Positions 8,584-16,596 are shown, counted from the stretch's first letter. The stretch: 64,000 nt of DNA from Streptomyces sp. NBC_01775 (GCF_035917675.1 NZ_CP109104.1:620001-684000), one strand, 5' to 3'. The notes: a model not told the origin generated them from the letters alone. Made by a program: numbers and translations.

Positions 8584-9193
8584 CCCGGCGTCCCCCGCGC
8601 CCGTGACACCACCGGCCTTCGTCGCGATCGGCCCTGCGGGCTCGGGAAAGTCCCATGTCGCCCGGGAGCTCGCACGCCGACTGCGGGCGGCCTACCTCGA
8701 CAAGGACTCCCTGGTCGGCGACCTTGTGGACGCCGCTCTCGAACTGGTCGGCCGGCGCGCGGGAGGCCGCGAGGACGACCCGACCTACGTCGAGCGGTTG
8801 ATGCCGGCCGAGTACAAAGCACTGTTCGCCACGGCGGCGGACAACCTGCGGCTCGGCCTGCCCGTCGTCCTGGACGCGCCCTTCGCGGCGTACCTCGGCA
8901 ACCCCGACTTCTTGACTGTCTCCGCCGACCGGGCCTCCTGGCCAGCGGAGACACCTGTCGTCGTGGTCGAGGTGCGGGCCTCCGCGGAGACCGTTCGTAC
9001 ACGACTGACGCAACGAGGTCTGCCACGCGACCGGGCCAAGCTGGCCGACTGGTCTGCATTCTGGCAACGGCTGGGGACCCAGGGCTGCGCCTGGTCCGGG
9101 GCCCGGCACATCGTCGTGGACAACGACGGGGAACCGGACCTCGATGATGTCGTGGCGCTCGCGCGCAGTCAGCAGCTCTCGACGTTCTCGTAG
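8570..9193 (+). CDS. Small P-loop kinase (AAA/gluconate-kinase-like), probable sugar-acid kinase
   Basis: A 207-residue protein with a Walker A loop GPAGSGKS near residue 20, a YLDKDSLVGDL segment like the DxD region of gluconokinase/shikimate-kinase-type enzymes, and RLTQRGLPRDRAK as the arginine-rich lid. The ATG at 8570 has GGAGG upstream and lies inside the end of the aldolase gene (14-bp overlap, different frame), so the two are translationally linked. I infer that it phosphorylates the 2-keto-3-deoxy acid or its precursor before aldol cleavage. Sequence alone does not settle the substrate. Confidence 0.72.
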   Translation: MPAPDPASPAPVTPPAFVAIGPAGSGKSHVARELARRLRAAYLDKDSLVGDLVDAALELVGRRAGGREDDPTYVERLMPAEYKALFATAADNLRLGLPVVLDAPFAAYLGNPDFLTVSADRASWPAETPVVVVEVRASAETVRTRLTQRGLPRDRAKLADWSAFWQRLGTQGCAWSGARHIVVDNDGEPDLDDVVALARSQQLSTFS

Positions 9194-9378
9194 GGCTCCA
9201 CGCGGCCGACACTCTCCCTGATGACGAGGTCGAGCAGTCAGGGGAACCGCCGGTCCAGCTCTTCCTTGCGCAGCGTGTTGATGCGGCGGGTGCCGACGTC
9301 GTGCCGCCGGATGAGGCCGGCCTCGCGCAGGACGCGGAAGTGGCGGGTGAGCACGGAGGCGGCGACATCGGTTCCACC
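9169..9378 (-). pseudogene. ArsR-family regulator remnant (N-terminus lost, internal stop)
   Basis: The minus strand reads SVLTRHFRVLREAGLI then RTINTL-like wing residues and KEELDRRFP, the recognition helix and wing of an ArsR winged helix. The frame is then cut by TGA at 9238-9240 where homologues usually have Gly, and continues LLDLVIRESVGRVE to a second stop at 9169. Everything before the recognition helix is replaced by unrelated DNA belonging to the plus-strand Old Yellow Enzyme remnant. The gene cannot make a working repressor. Confidence 0.7.
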
Positions 9379-9750
9379 GGCGTTCCCGGCGACCTGATGA
9401 CCGAGTACTACCAGCAGCAGGCGAGCGCCGGACTGATCATCAGCGAGTGCACCGACCCCGACCACGGGTCACAGGGATGGGTCGGTGCGCCGGGCGTCGC
9501 CACCGACGAGCAGGCGGCCGGCTGACAAGAGGCGACCGAGGCGGTGCACGCCGAGGGCGGACACATCTTCCTGCAGATCATGCACAACGGCCGCCGCATC
9601 CTGGCCCCAGCGCGATCGCCATCGACGGCAGGACGTTCACGGCGAAGGGCGAACAGCCCTTCGTGGGCCACACCTCACCGAGGCCGCCCGACCGGCCGCC
9701 GACGACGAGATCGCGCGCGACATCCGACGGCGGGTCGCGGTCCCGCTGCC
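9379..9750 (+). pseudogene. Old Yellow Enzyme (alkene reductase) remnant
   Basis: The plus strand encodes VPGDLMTEYYQQQASAGLII, then GVATDEQAAG, a TGA at 9523, and on in the same frame HAEGGHIFLQIMHNGRR. In another frame comes AIAIDGRTFTAKGEQPFV, and in a third DEIARDIRR. These are consecutive blocks of the N-terminal third of NADH:flavin oxidoreductases, with at least one stop and two frameshifts. The first about 25 residues and the C-terminal two thirds are missing. It faces the ArsR remnant, and the two were probably a regulator-enzyme pair that lost its junction. Confidence 0.72.
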
Positions 9751-9800
9751 GCACTTCACCACTGAGGCGGCCCCGGCAACCTCGGCGGCGGCACCGCTGG

Positions 9801-10361
9801 TCAGTCGGTCTCTGTCAGGGCCTCATGCGCAGCGGCCAGAATCCGTTCGGAGAGTTCGGAGCCCTTGGTGGCGCGGGCCAGGACGAGCGCGCCGAACAGG
9901 GTGCTCAGGCGGGCGAGGCCGTCCTGGTCGTCATCGCCGAGGAACTCGGCGAAGTCGGCCACCCCCTCGGCATAGACGCGGCGGGCCTCCTGATCGTCGG
10001 GGGTGCGGGCGATGTCGGTGGCAAGCGCGGCGATCGGGCAGCCGCCTGCCGCGTTGTCCCGGTGCTCGACGGAGAGATAGGTGTCGATCAGCGTGCGCTG
10101 GGCGGCGTCGCGCTGCCCGTCGTACCGCTCGAGCCCGGCCGCGTACCGCTGGGTGAGCTCGTCGATCGCATGGGCGGTGGCCTCGTCGACGAGTGCCTCC
10201 TTGGAAGCGAACTGCTTGTAGAAGGCGCCGTGGGTCAGACCGGCCGCCTTCATCAGGTCGGCGACGCTGACCTGCGTGCCCTGCTCCCGGAAGAGCCGGG
10301 AGGCGGTGTCCACGACCCGTCTGCGGTTCTCCTCCGCCTGCGCCTGCGATACCCGGCCCAT
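9801..10361 (-). CDS. TetR/AcrR family transcriptional regulator
   Basis: A 186-residue repressor with helix-turn-helix VSVADLMKAAGLTHGAFYKQF near residues 30-50 and the ligand-domain mark GGCPIAALATD. AGGAGG lies five bases before the ATG at 10361; a GTG two codons earlier overlaps that site. It is divergent from the SDR gene at 10500, and the perfect inverted repeat at 10420-10443 between them is its likely operator. It should repress the SDR gene, and probably itself, until an electrophile or other small ligand binds. Confidence 0.9.
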   Translation of the reverse strand: MGRVSQAQAEENRRRVVDTASRLFREQGTQVSVADLMKAAGLTHGAFYKQFASKEALVDEATAHAIDELTQRYAAGLERYDGQRDAAQRTLIDTYLSVEHRDNAAGGCPIAALATDIARTPDDQEARRVYAEGVADFAEFLGDDDQDGLARLSTLFGALVLARATKGSELSERILAAAHEALTETD

Positions 10362-10419
10362 GACCACCTCCTACGCGAAACCGGTTTGTATGTCGACTGG
10401 CATCTATCGTATTCCGGTG

Positions 10420-10443
10420 TTTAGATTGTCATCGTAATCTAAA
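10420..10443. promoter_or_regulatory. TetR-type operator, perfect inverted repeat
   Basis: TTTAGATT (10420-10427) and AATCTAAA (10436-10443) are exact inverted arms around an 8-nt spacer. This AT-rich block stands out from the surrounding GC-rich DNA and lies 58 bp from each flanking start region, between divergent tetR and SDR genes. Confidence 0.78.
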
Positions 10444-10499
10444 TCAGCTGGAGGCGGGTCACCGGACGGCGCCCGCCACAACCGGGAGCAGGATCAGAC

Positions 10500-11192
10500 A
10501 TGGAGCTCGAGAACACGGTCGCGGTCGTCACCGGCGCCAACCGGGGACTCGGACGGCATCTCGCCGCCCAGCTCGTGGAGCGCGGCGCGAAGGTCTACGC
10601 GGCGGCCCGCCGCCCCGAGACGGTCGACCTGCCGGGGGTCACCCCGCTGCGCCTGGACGTCACGGACGAGGAGTCGATCCGGGAAGCCGCCCGCACCGCC
10701 TCCGACGCGACACTGCTGATCAACAACGCGGGCATCTCCACCGGCGCCACGCTGGTCGACGGCGACCTGGACGAGGTTCGCCGGGAGATGGACACCAACT
10801 TCTTCGGCCCGCTCGCCGCGACCCGCGCCCTCGCCCCGGTCATCGAGGGCAACGGCGGCGGCACCGTGCTCAACGTCCTGTCCGTCCTGTCCTGGTACCA
10901 CCCGGCAGGCCTCGGCTCCTACGCCGCGTCCAAGGCCGCCGCCTGGGCGCTGACCGGCGCGAGCCGCGAGGAGCTGGCGCCCCGCGGCATCACCGTCTCC
11001 GCACTGCACGTCGGATACATGGACACCGACATGGCCGCCGAGGTCCCCGCCGACCAGAAGGTCTCCGCCTCCGACGTCGCGACCCAGGCCCTCGACGGCA
11101 TCGAGACGGGCCTGCCCGAGATCGTCGCCGACGAGTTGACCCGGCAGGTCAAGCAGAGTCTGGCCACCGTGCCGCAGACGAACGCCGCCTGA
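10500..11192 (+). CDS. SDR family oxidoreductase under TetR control
   Basis: A 230-residue classical SDR with TGANRGLG cofactor loop, LINNAG, an active-site Ser in VLSVLSWYH and YAASKAA. A short GLGRH helix and the LHVGYMDTDM segment after the active site are typical of the TetR-partnered carbonyl-reducing SDRs of actinomycetes. GGGAGCAGGA precedes the ATG. It starts 57 bp from the operator at 10420-10443. Its role is probably reduction of an aldehyde, ketone or quinone inducing its own TetR regulator; the substrate is unknown. Confidence 0.88.
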   Translation: MELENTVAVVTGANRGLGRHLAAQLVERGAKVYAAARRPETVDLPGVTPLRLDVTDEESIREAARTASDATLLINNAGISTGATLVDGDLDEVRREMDTNFFGPLAATRALAPVIEGNGGGTVLNVLSVLSWYHPAGLGSYAASKAAAWALTGASREELAPRGITVSALHVGYMDTDMAAEVPADQKVSASDVATQALDGIETGLPEIVADELTRQVKQSLATVPQTNAA

Positions 11193-11264
11193 ACCTTCCA
11201 GGGCGCTCCCGAAACGAGCGGAATCCCCGGCCTCTCGCGGACGGGAACAGAAACGGAGACGGCT

Positions 11265-11615
11265 ATGAAGGCCTTCATAGCCGAGAAGTACGGCGGCGCG
11301 CAGGCATGCGCGCCGCCGAGATCCCCGACCCCGTCGTCGGCGCCGACGACGCCTCCTGGTCAAGATCCATGCAGCGGCCTTCAACCCACTGGACATGAGG
11401 ATCCGCAACGGCAACTTCAAGACGTTCCTGCCTTGCCGACTCCCCCTCGCCTGGGCAACGACCTCGCCGGACGATCGTCCAAGTAGGCGCCGACGTAACC
11501 GAGTCCGCGGTCGGCGACGACGTCTACGCACGCCCCGACAAGAACCGCATCGGCACCTTCGCCGAGCTCATCGCCGTCCACCAGGACGATCTGGCACCCA
11601 AGCCCACCACGCCCC
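11265..11615 (+). pseudogene. Zinc-free MDR (quinone oxidoreductase-like) remnant
   Basis: It begins as a normal gene, MKAFIAEKYGG, then slips frame repeatedly. EIPDPVVGADD is in a second frame, RIRNGNFKTFLP in a third, and IVQVGADVTESAVGDDVYA followed by GTFAELIAVHQDDLAPKP in the second again. These blocks match the N-terminal domain of NADP-dependent medium-chain oxidoreductases in order. The whole cofactor domain is absent. It lies just downstream of the TetR/SDR pair and probably was its operon partner. Confidence 0.72.
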
Positions 11616-11750
11616 GGATGCGGCCCGACAGGCTGGAGATCGCCGCAGTGGTCGCCCTCATGGTGCTACAGGAACCCCTGCTCGGCCGCGTTCTCGACGC
11701 CGCAGGCATCGCGAGCCTGGTGGATCAGGTCCTGATGCCCCTCATTGGCG
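11616..11750 (+). pseudogene. Possible TetR C-terminal remnant fused behind the MDR remnant
   Basis: The frame continues RPDRLEIAAVVALMVLQ and then DAAGIASLVDQVLMPLI. This resembles the last two helices of the actinobacterial TetR ligand domain rather than an MDR cofactor domain. It stops being recognisable at the left end of the insertion sequence. The assignment rests on a 45-residue resemblance only. Confidence 0.3.
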
Positions 11751-11814
11751 GACCTGAGTGGGCGGTTCGTGAGTGTTTGAGCGATTCTGTGATCGCCCGA
11801 TGGTGTGGGTCTGG

Positions 11815-11864
11815 GGCGGATTCCTCCGGTCTGGGGTCTGGCGGATTCCCCCGGTCTGGGGTCT
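11815..11864 (+). repeat. Two 25-bp tandem repeats inside the IS leader
   Basis: The 25-bp unit starting GGCGGATTCC at 11815-11839 is repeated immediately at 11840-11864 with one T-to-C difference. It lies between the left inverted repeat and the transposase start, where transposase binding or promoter spacing could be affected. Confidence 0.7.
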
Positions 11865-11885
11865 GTGGTCTGGTGGGCTGGCCGG

Positions 11886-12731
11886 GTGAGTGAACGGAAG
11901 CCGTATCCGAGTGACTTAGCGGACGAGCAGTGGGCCCTCATCGAGCCGGTGATCACCGCGTGGAAAGACCGGCATCGCTCGGTCAGCGGCCACCGGGGCG
12001 CCTATGACATGCGGGAGATCGTGAACACGATCCTCCACCAGGGGCGAACCGGATGCCAGTGGGCCTATCTCCCGCACGACCTGCCGCAGAAGAGTGCGAC
12101 GTACTACTACTTCGCCGCGTGGCGGGACGATGGAACCGATCAGGTCATCCACGAGCTCCTGCGCTGCCAGGTCCGTGAACGCGCCCGGCGATTAGAGGAC
12201 CCGGCCCTGGTGGTCCTGGACACCCAAAGCGCCCACGCGGCCGCCGGGGTCCCCGTCTCCACCACTGGCCACGACCCGGCGAAACGGGTGCCGGGCCGCA
12301 AACGCGGCCTGGTCGTCGACGTGCTCGGGCTGGTCACCGCTGTCGCTGTCTTCGCCGCGAACACGCACGACAATGCTGCGGGCACCGCCCTGCTGAGCGA
12401 GGTTGCCGAGAACGCCGGCGGCACCGTCAGCAAGGCTCTGGCCGACCAGGGCTTCAAGACCCAGGTCGTCACACACGGAGCCGGCCTCGGCATCGACGTG
12501 GAGATCGTCCAACGCAACCCGCAGCACAGGGGGTTCGTCCCGCAGCCGAAGCGGTGGAGGGTCGAGCAGACCCACGGAATCCTGATACTGCACCGGCGCC
12601 TGGTCCGCGACTACGAACACCGCCCTTCCTCCTCGACCTCCCGCGTCTGCTGGGCGATGACCCATGTGATGGTCCGACGCCTCACCGGCGCGAACACCCC
12701 CACCTGGCGCGAAGCGGCGGTGGCCGCGTGA
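11886..12731 (+). CDS. IS5-family DDE transposase
   Basis: A 281-residue transposase from the GTG at 11886. The N-terminus, YPSDLADEQWALIEPVI, is the family's winged-helix start and is followed by GCQWAYLPHDLP. The catalytic triad is visible: Asp112 in VVLDTQSAH, a second Asp in ALADQGFKT and Glu in RVEQTHGIL followed by HRRLVRDYE. Length is normal for the single-frame group. A longer frame upstream is encoded by the tandem repeats and is not credible. The gene appears intact, so the element may still be active. Confidence 0.9.
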   Translation: MSERKPYPSDLADEQWALIEPVITAWKDRHRSVSGHRGAYDMREIVNTILHQGRTGCQWAYLPHDLPQKSATYYYFAAWRDDGTDQVIHELLRCQVRERARRLEDPALVVLDTQSAHAAAGVPVSTTGHDPAKRVPGRKRGLVVDVLGLVTAVAVFAANTHDNAAGTALLSEVAENAGGTVSKALADQGFKTQVVTHGAGLGIDVEIVQRNPQHRGFVPQPKRWRVEQTHGILILHRRLVRDYEHRPSSSTSRVCWAMTHVMVRRLTGANTPTWREAAVAA

Positions 12732-13126
12732 ACATCCAGCCTCTCCTTCAGGCACTGGACATCCAGGAGGAAGCCGCCCGGGCCCAGGCCGACGACCTCC
12801 GCACTCGGATCGACGGCCTGCAGATCCGGCTGCGGGAGGCCGAGACACACCTCGAGCACCTCGCGATCACCCGCAAGACCGTCACCAGCCTCGCCGACCG
12901 GATCCCCGCATCCCCACCGGAACTGCCCGAGCATCCGGACTACGCCCGCATCCTCACCGCGCTCAACGAGGCGACCGGGCCACTGCGGGCCAAGGACGTC
13001 TGCCAGATCCTCGGCCACGAACTCCTGCCCAAGATCGTCGAGGGCACCCGAGCCAAGCTCAAGCGTCTGGTCAAACTCGGCGTCCTCACCGAAGCCGACA
13101 CGGGCAGCTTCACCAGGAAGCAATAG
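12728..13126 (+). CDS. IS passenger protein: coiled coil plus winged-helix-like domain
   Basis: A 132-residue protein from a GTG that overlaps the transposase TGA (GTGA), so it is translated by coupling. Residues 1-55 are a heptad-like charged helix (EEAARAQADDLRTRI and onward). Residues 75-125 (LRAKDVCQILGHELLPKIVEG, then RAKLKRLVKLGVLTEAD) read as a small winged-helix domain. No catalytic motif is seen. I know similar small proteins only as hypothetical neighbours of actinomycete IS5-type transposases. A role in end recognition or expression control is inference. Confidence 0.68.
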   Translation: MNIQPLLQALDIQEEAARAQADDLRTRIDGLQIRLREAETHLEHLAITRKTVTSLADRIPASPPELPEHPDYARILTALNEATGPLRAKDVCQILGHELLPKIVEGTRAKLKRLVKLGVLTEADTGSFTRKQ

Positions 13127-13197
13127 CCACCCGCCACGACCAGCATCCCTGACGCAACCCTCACCCGGAAACGGACATCACGTCACGAACCGTCCAC

Positions 13198-14013
13198 TTA
13201 CAGCAGGCCGTCGCGTTGTGCCTGGTAGACGGTGGGGACGGTGGCGGTGAAGCCGAGGGTGCGCAGGAGGGTGCCGTCGGCGCGGCCCATCCAGGGATCG
13301 TTGAGCGGTTCGGCGGAGGGCTCGTAGAGGGCACCGACGATCTGAGCGATCTCGTAGATGCTGGTGGGAGCCTCGTCCACGACGTTGACGGTGTGTCCGT
13401 CGAGCGCGCCGGTGAGGGCGAGCCTGACGGCGGTGGCGATGTCACGGTGGTGGATGAGGTCGAGGGTCTGGGCGGGGTGCCACTTCCAGTTGGCCATCAG
13501 GGCAGGGGCGGATTCGAGGTGGCCGTCCTTGTCGCCGTAGACAAAGCCGAAACGCAGGATGCTCCAGTTGAGCCCGCTGGCCTTGAGGTCGGCCTCGGCG
13601 AGGATCTTGCTGGCCGGGTAGGGGAGGCCGGCGGTGGCGGGGTCGTCCTCGCGGGCGGGCCGGTTCAGGCCGGAGCCGTAGACGAGGCCGGTGCTGGCCA
13701 TGGCGAAGCGCGCCTGCGGAGCCTGGGCCTTGGTGGCTGCGATGAGGTTGCGCGTGCCCTCGACGTTGGTGCGGTGGATGGCGTCCGCGTCCTGGGTGCG
13801 GAACAGAGCGGCCATGTGCACGACGTCGGTGACGCCGTCGAGCGCGCCATCGAGCGAGCCAGGGTCGAGGATGTCGCCCTCAACAGGCGTGACGCCGTCG
13901 GGGGCGGACTTGCCGGGACGGACGAGGGCGCGGCAGTCGACGCCGGCGTCGACGAGGCGGGGCAGGAGGCGGGTGCCCACCAGTCCGGTGGCACCGGTGA
14001 CGAGGATGGTCAT
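13198..14013 (-). CDS. NAD-dependent epimerase/dehydratase family protein
   Basis: A 271-residue extended SDR starting MTILVTGATGLVGTRLLPRL. Motifs in order: TGATGLVG cofactor loop, DVVHMAALF, active-site region MASTGLVYGSG and YPASK Tyr/Lys, then LRFGFVYGD. The ATG at 14013 overlaps the MarR stop by ATGA. The stop codon TAA is partly formed by the tip of the insertion sequence, so a few C-terminal residues may have been lost, although the catalytic core is complete. Co-transcription with the MarR regulator suggests reduction of an aromatic or phenolic inducer; no substrate is known. Confidence 0.82.
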   Translation of the reverse strand: MTILVTGATGLVGTRLLPRLVDAGVDCRALVRPGKSAPDGVTPVEGDILDPGSLDGALDGVTDVVHMAALFRTQDADAIHRTNVEGTRNLIAATKAQAPQARFAMASTGLVYGSGLNRPAREDDPATAGLPYPASKILAEADLKASGLNWSILRFGFVYGDKDGHLESAPALMANWKWHPAQTLDLIHHRDIATAVRLALTGALDGHTVNVVDEAPTSIYEIAQIVGALYEPSAEPLNDPWMGRADGTLLRTLGFTATVPTVYQAQRDGLL

Positions 14014-14477
14014 GAGGGGGGTGTCTCTTCCTTCAGATGGTGTGCGAGTCGTTCGGTGGCCACACGCAGGATGCGAGCGACCTGTGCCTGCTCCTCCTCG
14101 CTCACGCCGTCGAAGGCGACGGCGAGGATGCGGGCGATAGGGTCGGGCAGCCGTGTCCACAGTTCGCCGCCCGCTTCGGTCAGGCGCAGCGTCTTCTGCC
14201 GCAGGTCGCCGGGGTCGGGTGTCTGTTCCACGAGCCCTTTGCGGACCAGGGCGCCGACGACGCCGGTCATCGTGGCGCGCTCTACACGGAGCGCGCGTAC
14301 GAGGTCGCGCTGCTTGGTCGGACCCTCGTGAGCCAGGTGGTAGAGCACGTACCACTGGGTCGGTCCGAGTCCGTAGGGGCGCAGGATCGATTCCAGAACC
14401 GCTTGGCTGGTCTGGTAGTACCGCTTCGCCCACGCGCCTGCTGATACATGCTGGTCACGCTCGTTTTCGCTAGGCAC
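14010..14477 (-). CDS. MarR family regulator, probably leaderless
   Basis: A 155-residue winged-helix regulator. The recognition region is KQRDLVRALRVERATMTGVVGALVRKGLVEQ, with the wing RQKTLRLTEAGGEL. An in-frame TAG lies immediately before the GTG at 14477, and there is no Shine-Dalgarno sequence. A -10-like AATATT sits about nine bases upstream. This pattern fits a leaderless mRNA beginning at the GTG. The operator-like repeat at 14490-14503 overlaps that promoter. It heads a two-gene unit with the epimerase and faces the decayed DHA2 transporter. Confidence 0.87.
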   Translation of the reverse strand: MPSENERDQHVSAGAWAKRYYQTSQAVLESILRPYGLGPTQWYVLYHLAHEGPTKQRDLVRALRVERATMTGVVGALVRKGLVEQTPDPGDLRQKTLRLTEAGGELWTRLPDPIARILAVAFDGVSEEEQAQVARILRVATERLAHHLKEETPPS

Positions 14478-14489
14478 CTAACCAATATT

Positions 14490-14503
14490 GCTAGGCGGCT
14501 AGC
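14490..14503. promoter_or_regulatory. MarR operator candidate over its own promoter
   Basis: GCTAG (14490-14494) and CTAGC (14499-14503) form an inverted repeat with a 4-nt centre. The partial copy CGCTAGG at 14469 lies inside the first codons of marR. The AATATT -10-like element is between the two copies. Confidence 0.6.
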
Positions 14504-15559
14504 GAAATGTCAAACGGGACGGGGATGATGGCGTATGCGCCAGCCAGAACGTGCCAACGCACCGTGGAGCGCGAAGGGATGCCCTGGCCGGGGCGCAGGA
14601 GGCACACGGGTGCGGCCACGGTGGTGAAGGCGATGGCCCACCGGAAGGCGTTGCCGAAACCGTGGCCGTCCAGTCCGTGTCCCTCGGTTGAGGCGTGCTG
14701 GAGTACGACCGCGTGCTCCATGCCGATGAAGGATGCCCCGAGCAGCGGGATGATCGCCACGCCCATTCCGAAGCCTCGCACCAGGAGCGAGACAAAGGCG
14801 GCCAGGAGGACCACGCCGACGACGAGCGGGACCAAGACACGGCTGCTGGCGAACCCGCCACTGCCCGCCACCTGGGAGAGGCCATAGATGCCGCGGTGAT
14901 TCCCGGGGAGACGAGTGCGAGGCCGATCACATCGAGGCGGACGCGTCGTCTGGGTGTTTCGGAGGGCAGGTTGCGGCGGGCCAGCCACAAACCGAGCAGG
15001 CAGAAGGGAACGTTGACGAAGAAGAGCCAGCGCCAGCCGGCGACGGCAAGGATGACCCCACCGATTACCGGTCCGAGGATCAGGCCCAGCGTGGTCGGCA
15101 ACGTGATCGCAGCCATCACCCGACCGACGTTGCGACCGCCCGCCGCCTGCATGATGAGCGTAGTCATCAGTGGCAGCATGACGCCGCCGCCGATGCCCTG
15201 GGCCACCCGGAAAACGATCAGACTGGGGGCGTCCCATGCCATGGCGCACAGGACAGAGCCGAGCAGGAACGTCGCCAGCGAGATCAGCCATAGGGTCTTG
15301 CCACCGAGTGCGGTCTGCGGCCAGGGGTCACGGGGATCATGACGAACATCGCGAGCAGGTGGCCGGTGCTCACCCACTGGATCGTGCTCAGCGACGCGTG
15401 GAGGTCGGTGGTCAGGTCGTGGACGGCGACGCTGACGACGGTGGCGTCGAAGACGACCGCCATCGCGCCGACGATGATGGCGAAGGCCGTTACCCAGACG
15501 GTTGGGTTGATGTGGTCTGGATCACCGGGGGTGGTCGCGGCTCTGGTCCTGGTTCTCAT
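14491..15559 (-). pseudogene. DHA2-type drug:H+ antiporter remnant
   Basis: Three reading frames together give one transporter. 15559-15330 encodes VVFDATVVSVAVHDL, STIQWVSTGHLLAMFV and the start of PVTP. The frame shifts near 15326 to give TLWLISLATFLLGSVLCAM through GPVIGGVILAVAGWRW. A second shift near 14893 leads to YGLSQVAGSGGF, VLVPLVVGVVLLAAF and GMGVAIIPLLGASF. At least 100-150 residues are missing compared with a 14-helix transporter, and the C-terminus has degenerated. Its ATG overlaps the MDR gene stop, so it was once second in that operon. It is not functional as a full transporter. Confidence 0.82.
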
Positions 15560-16506
15560 GCGAGGTCGATTACGACCTTGCCGTGCACGTGCCGGCCTGC
15601 CTGCAGCTCGACGGCGGCGCGGACCTCGTTGACGGGGAAGGTCGCGGCGATCGGCACTCGGAGTCGGCCCTCCGCGGCCAGACGGGCGATCTTCTCGATG
15701 GCGCCGGGGGCGGCGCTGGCGCCGTTGGCCGGCGTGACGCCGTCCACAGCGGCGGCGATCGTGGCCATGCGGGCGTCCGGTACGCCGAGCTCGCGTGCCA
15801 CCGCGATCGTGTCGGTGCCGTGCAGGTCCATGGCCGCGGTGATGCCGTCGGGAGCCAGCTCGCGGAGTCGGTCGGCCAGGCTCTCGCCGTAGGTTACCGG
15901 CTCGGCTCCCAGTGCCCGAAGGGCGTCGGCCGAGGCGGCCGATCCCGTCCCGATGACTCGCGCGCCGGCGAGGCGAGCGAGTTGGACGGCGAACACGCCG
16001 ACCCCGCCTCCAGCGCCACCGATCAGCAGCGTGTCAGACGGGCCGGGGTTGACGATGGCGAGTGCGGCGGCGGCCGTGCATCCCGCGATGGCCAGGGCGC
16101 CGGCGATGCGGTCGTCGAGGCCATCGGGCGTGTGGTGCGCGTCGCCGCCCTTGCCGATGTGACCGGGGGCGTCCACGACCACGTAATCGGCGACGCTTCG
16201 CGAGAAGGCGCCGCCGAACACACGGTCTCCAACGTTGAACTCGCCGACCCCGTCGCCGACCTCGTCCACGACGCCCGCGTAGTCGTTCCCGAATCCGCAC
16301 GGCAGGCTCAGCCCGAAGCGGGCGGCAGTGTCTGCGTCGGAGGTCATGAACCAGTCCATAGGGTTCAGCCCGGCCGCGATGACCCGCACGCGGATCTGGC
16401 CAGGGCCGACGTCTGGGACGGGCACCTCGCGCAGGTCGAGGGCTTCAGGTCCTCCGAACGACTCGACGAACTGGACAGCCCTGCTGGTGTTGGTCGACAT
16501 GCTCAT
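15556..16506 (-). CDS. MDR family NADP-dependent oxidoreductase (zinc-free, quinone-reductase-like)
   Basis: A 316-residue medium-chain reductase. The start MSMSTNTSRAVQFVESFGGPEAL has GGAGT about ten bases upstream. Expected blocks are AAGLNPMDWFM, GNDYAGVVDEVG, VGDRVFGG, the cofactor loop IGGAGGGVGVFAVQLA and the tail HVHGKVVIDLA. No structural-zinc Cys cluster is present, which fits the quinone reductase/enoyl reductase branch. It is divergent from the TetR gene at 16597 with a perfect operator between them. Its operon partner, the DHA2 exporter, is broken. The likely role is reduction of an electrophilic quinone or enone. Confidence 0.88.
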   Translation of the reverse strand: MSMSTNTSRAVQFVESFGGPEALDLREVPVPDVGPGQIRVRVIAAGLNPMDWFMTSDADTAARFGLSLPCGFGNDYAGVVDEVGDGVGEFNVGDRVFGGAFSRSVADYVVVDAPGHIGKGGDAHHTPDGLDDRIAGALAIAGCTAAAALAIVNPGPSDTLLIGGAGGGVGVFAVQLARLAGARVIGTGSAASADALRALGAEPVTYGESLADRLRELAPDGITAAMDLHGTDTIAVARELGVPDARMATIAAAVDGVTPANGASAAPGAIEKIARLAAEGRLRVPIAATFPVNEVRAAVELQAGRHVHGKVVIDLA

Positions 16507-16538
16507 GCCGGTCTGACTCCTCGAGAAGACTAGGAACG

Positions 16539-16564
16539 GAGAAACGGACTATGATCCGTTTCTC
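16539..16564. promoter_or_regulatory. TetR operator, perfect 10-bp inverted arms
   Basis: GAGAAACGGA (16539-16548) and TCCGTTTCTC (16555-16564) are exact inverted repeats around CTATGA. A half-copy, GATCCGTTTTG, recurs at 16589-16599 over the tetR start. The site is 33 bp from each start codon, ideal for repressing both genes. Confidence 0.82.
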
Positions 16565-16596
16565 AGGACCGTAACACAACCGGAGCGTGATCCGTT

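Larger units (their letters stand above)
11756..13199 (+). mobile_element. Complete IS5-type insertion sequence with two genes
   Basis: Terminal inverted repeats are visible: GAGTGGGCGGTTCGTGA at 11756-11772 and, reading inward from the right end at 13199-13183, AAGTGGACGGTTCGTGA (15 of 17 identical). Between them lie a DDE transposase and a 132-residue passenger gene that overlap by GTGA. The element is about 1.44 kb. No matching target-site duplication is obvious, so one flank may have been lost by deletion. The right tip supplies the AA of the TAA stop of the epimerase gene at 13198, which means insertion was at that gene's extreme 3' end. The left tip abuts the decayed MDR/TetR remnants. 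Confidence 0.82.

Noticed and set aside
10494..11531. Minus-strand frame of 345 codons opposite the TetR-controlled SDR
   Set aside because: Arg/Gly-rich shadow that spans the SDR gene and its downstream remnant; no motif or ribosome site.
11756..13205. A target-site duplication for the IS5-type element
   Set aside because: The bases next to the two inverted ends do not match in any 2-4 bp register, so no duplication can be claimed.
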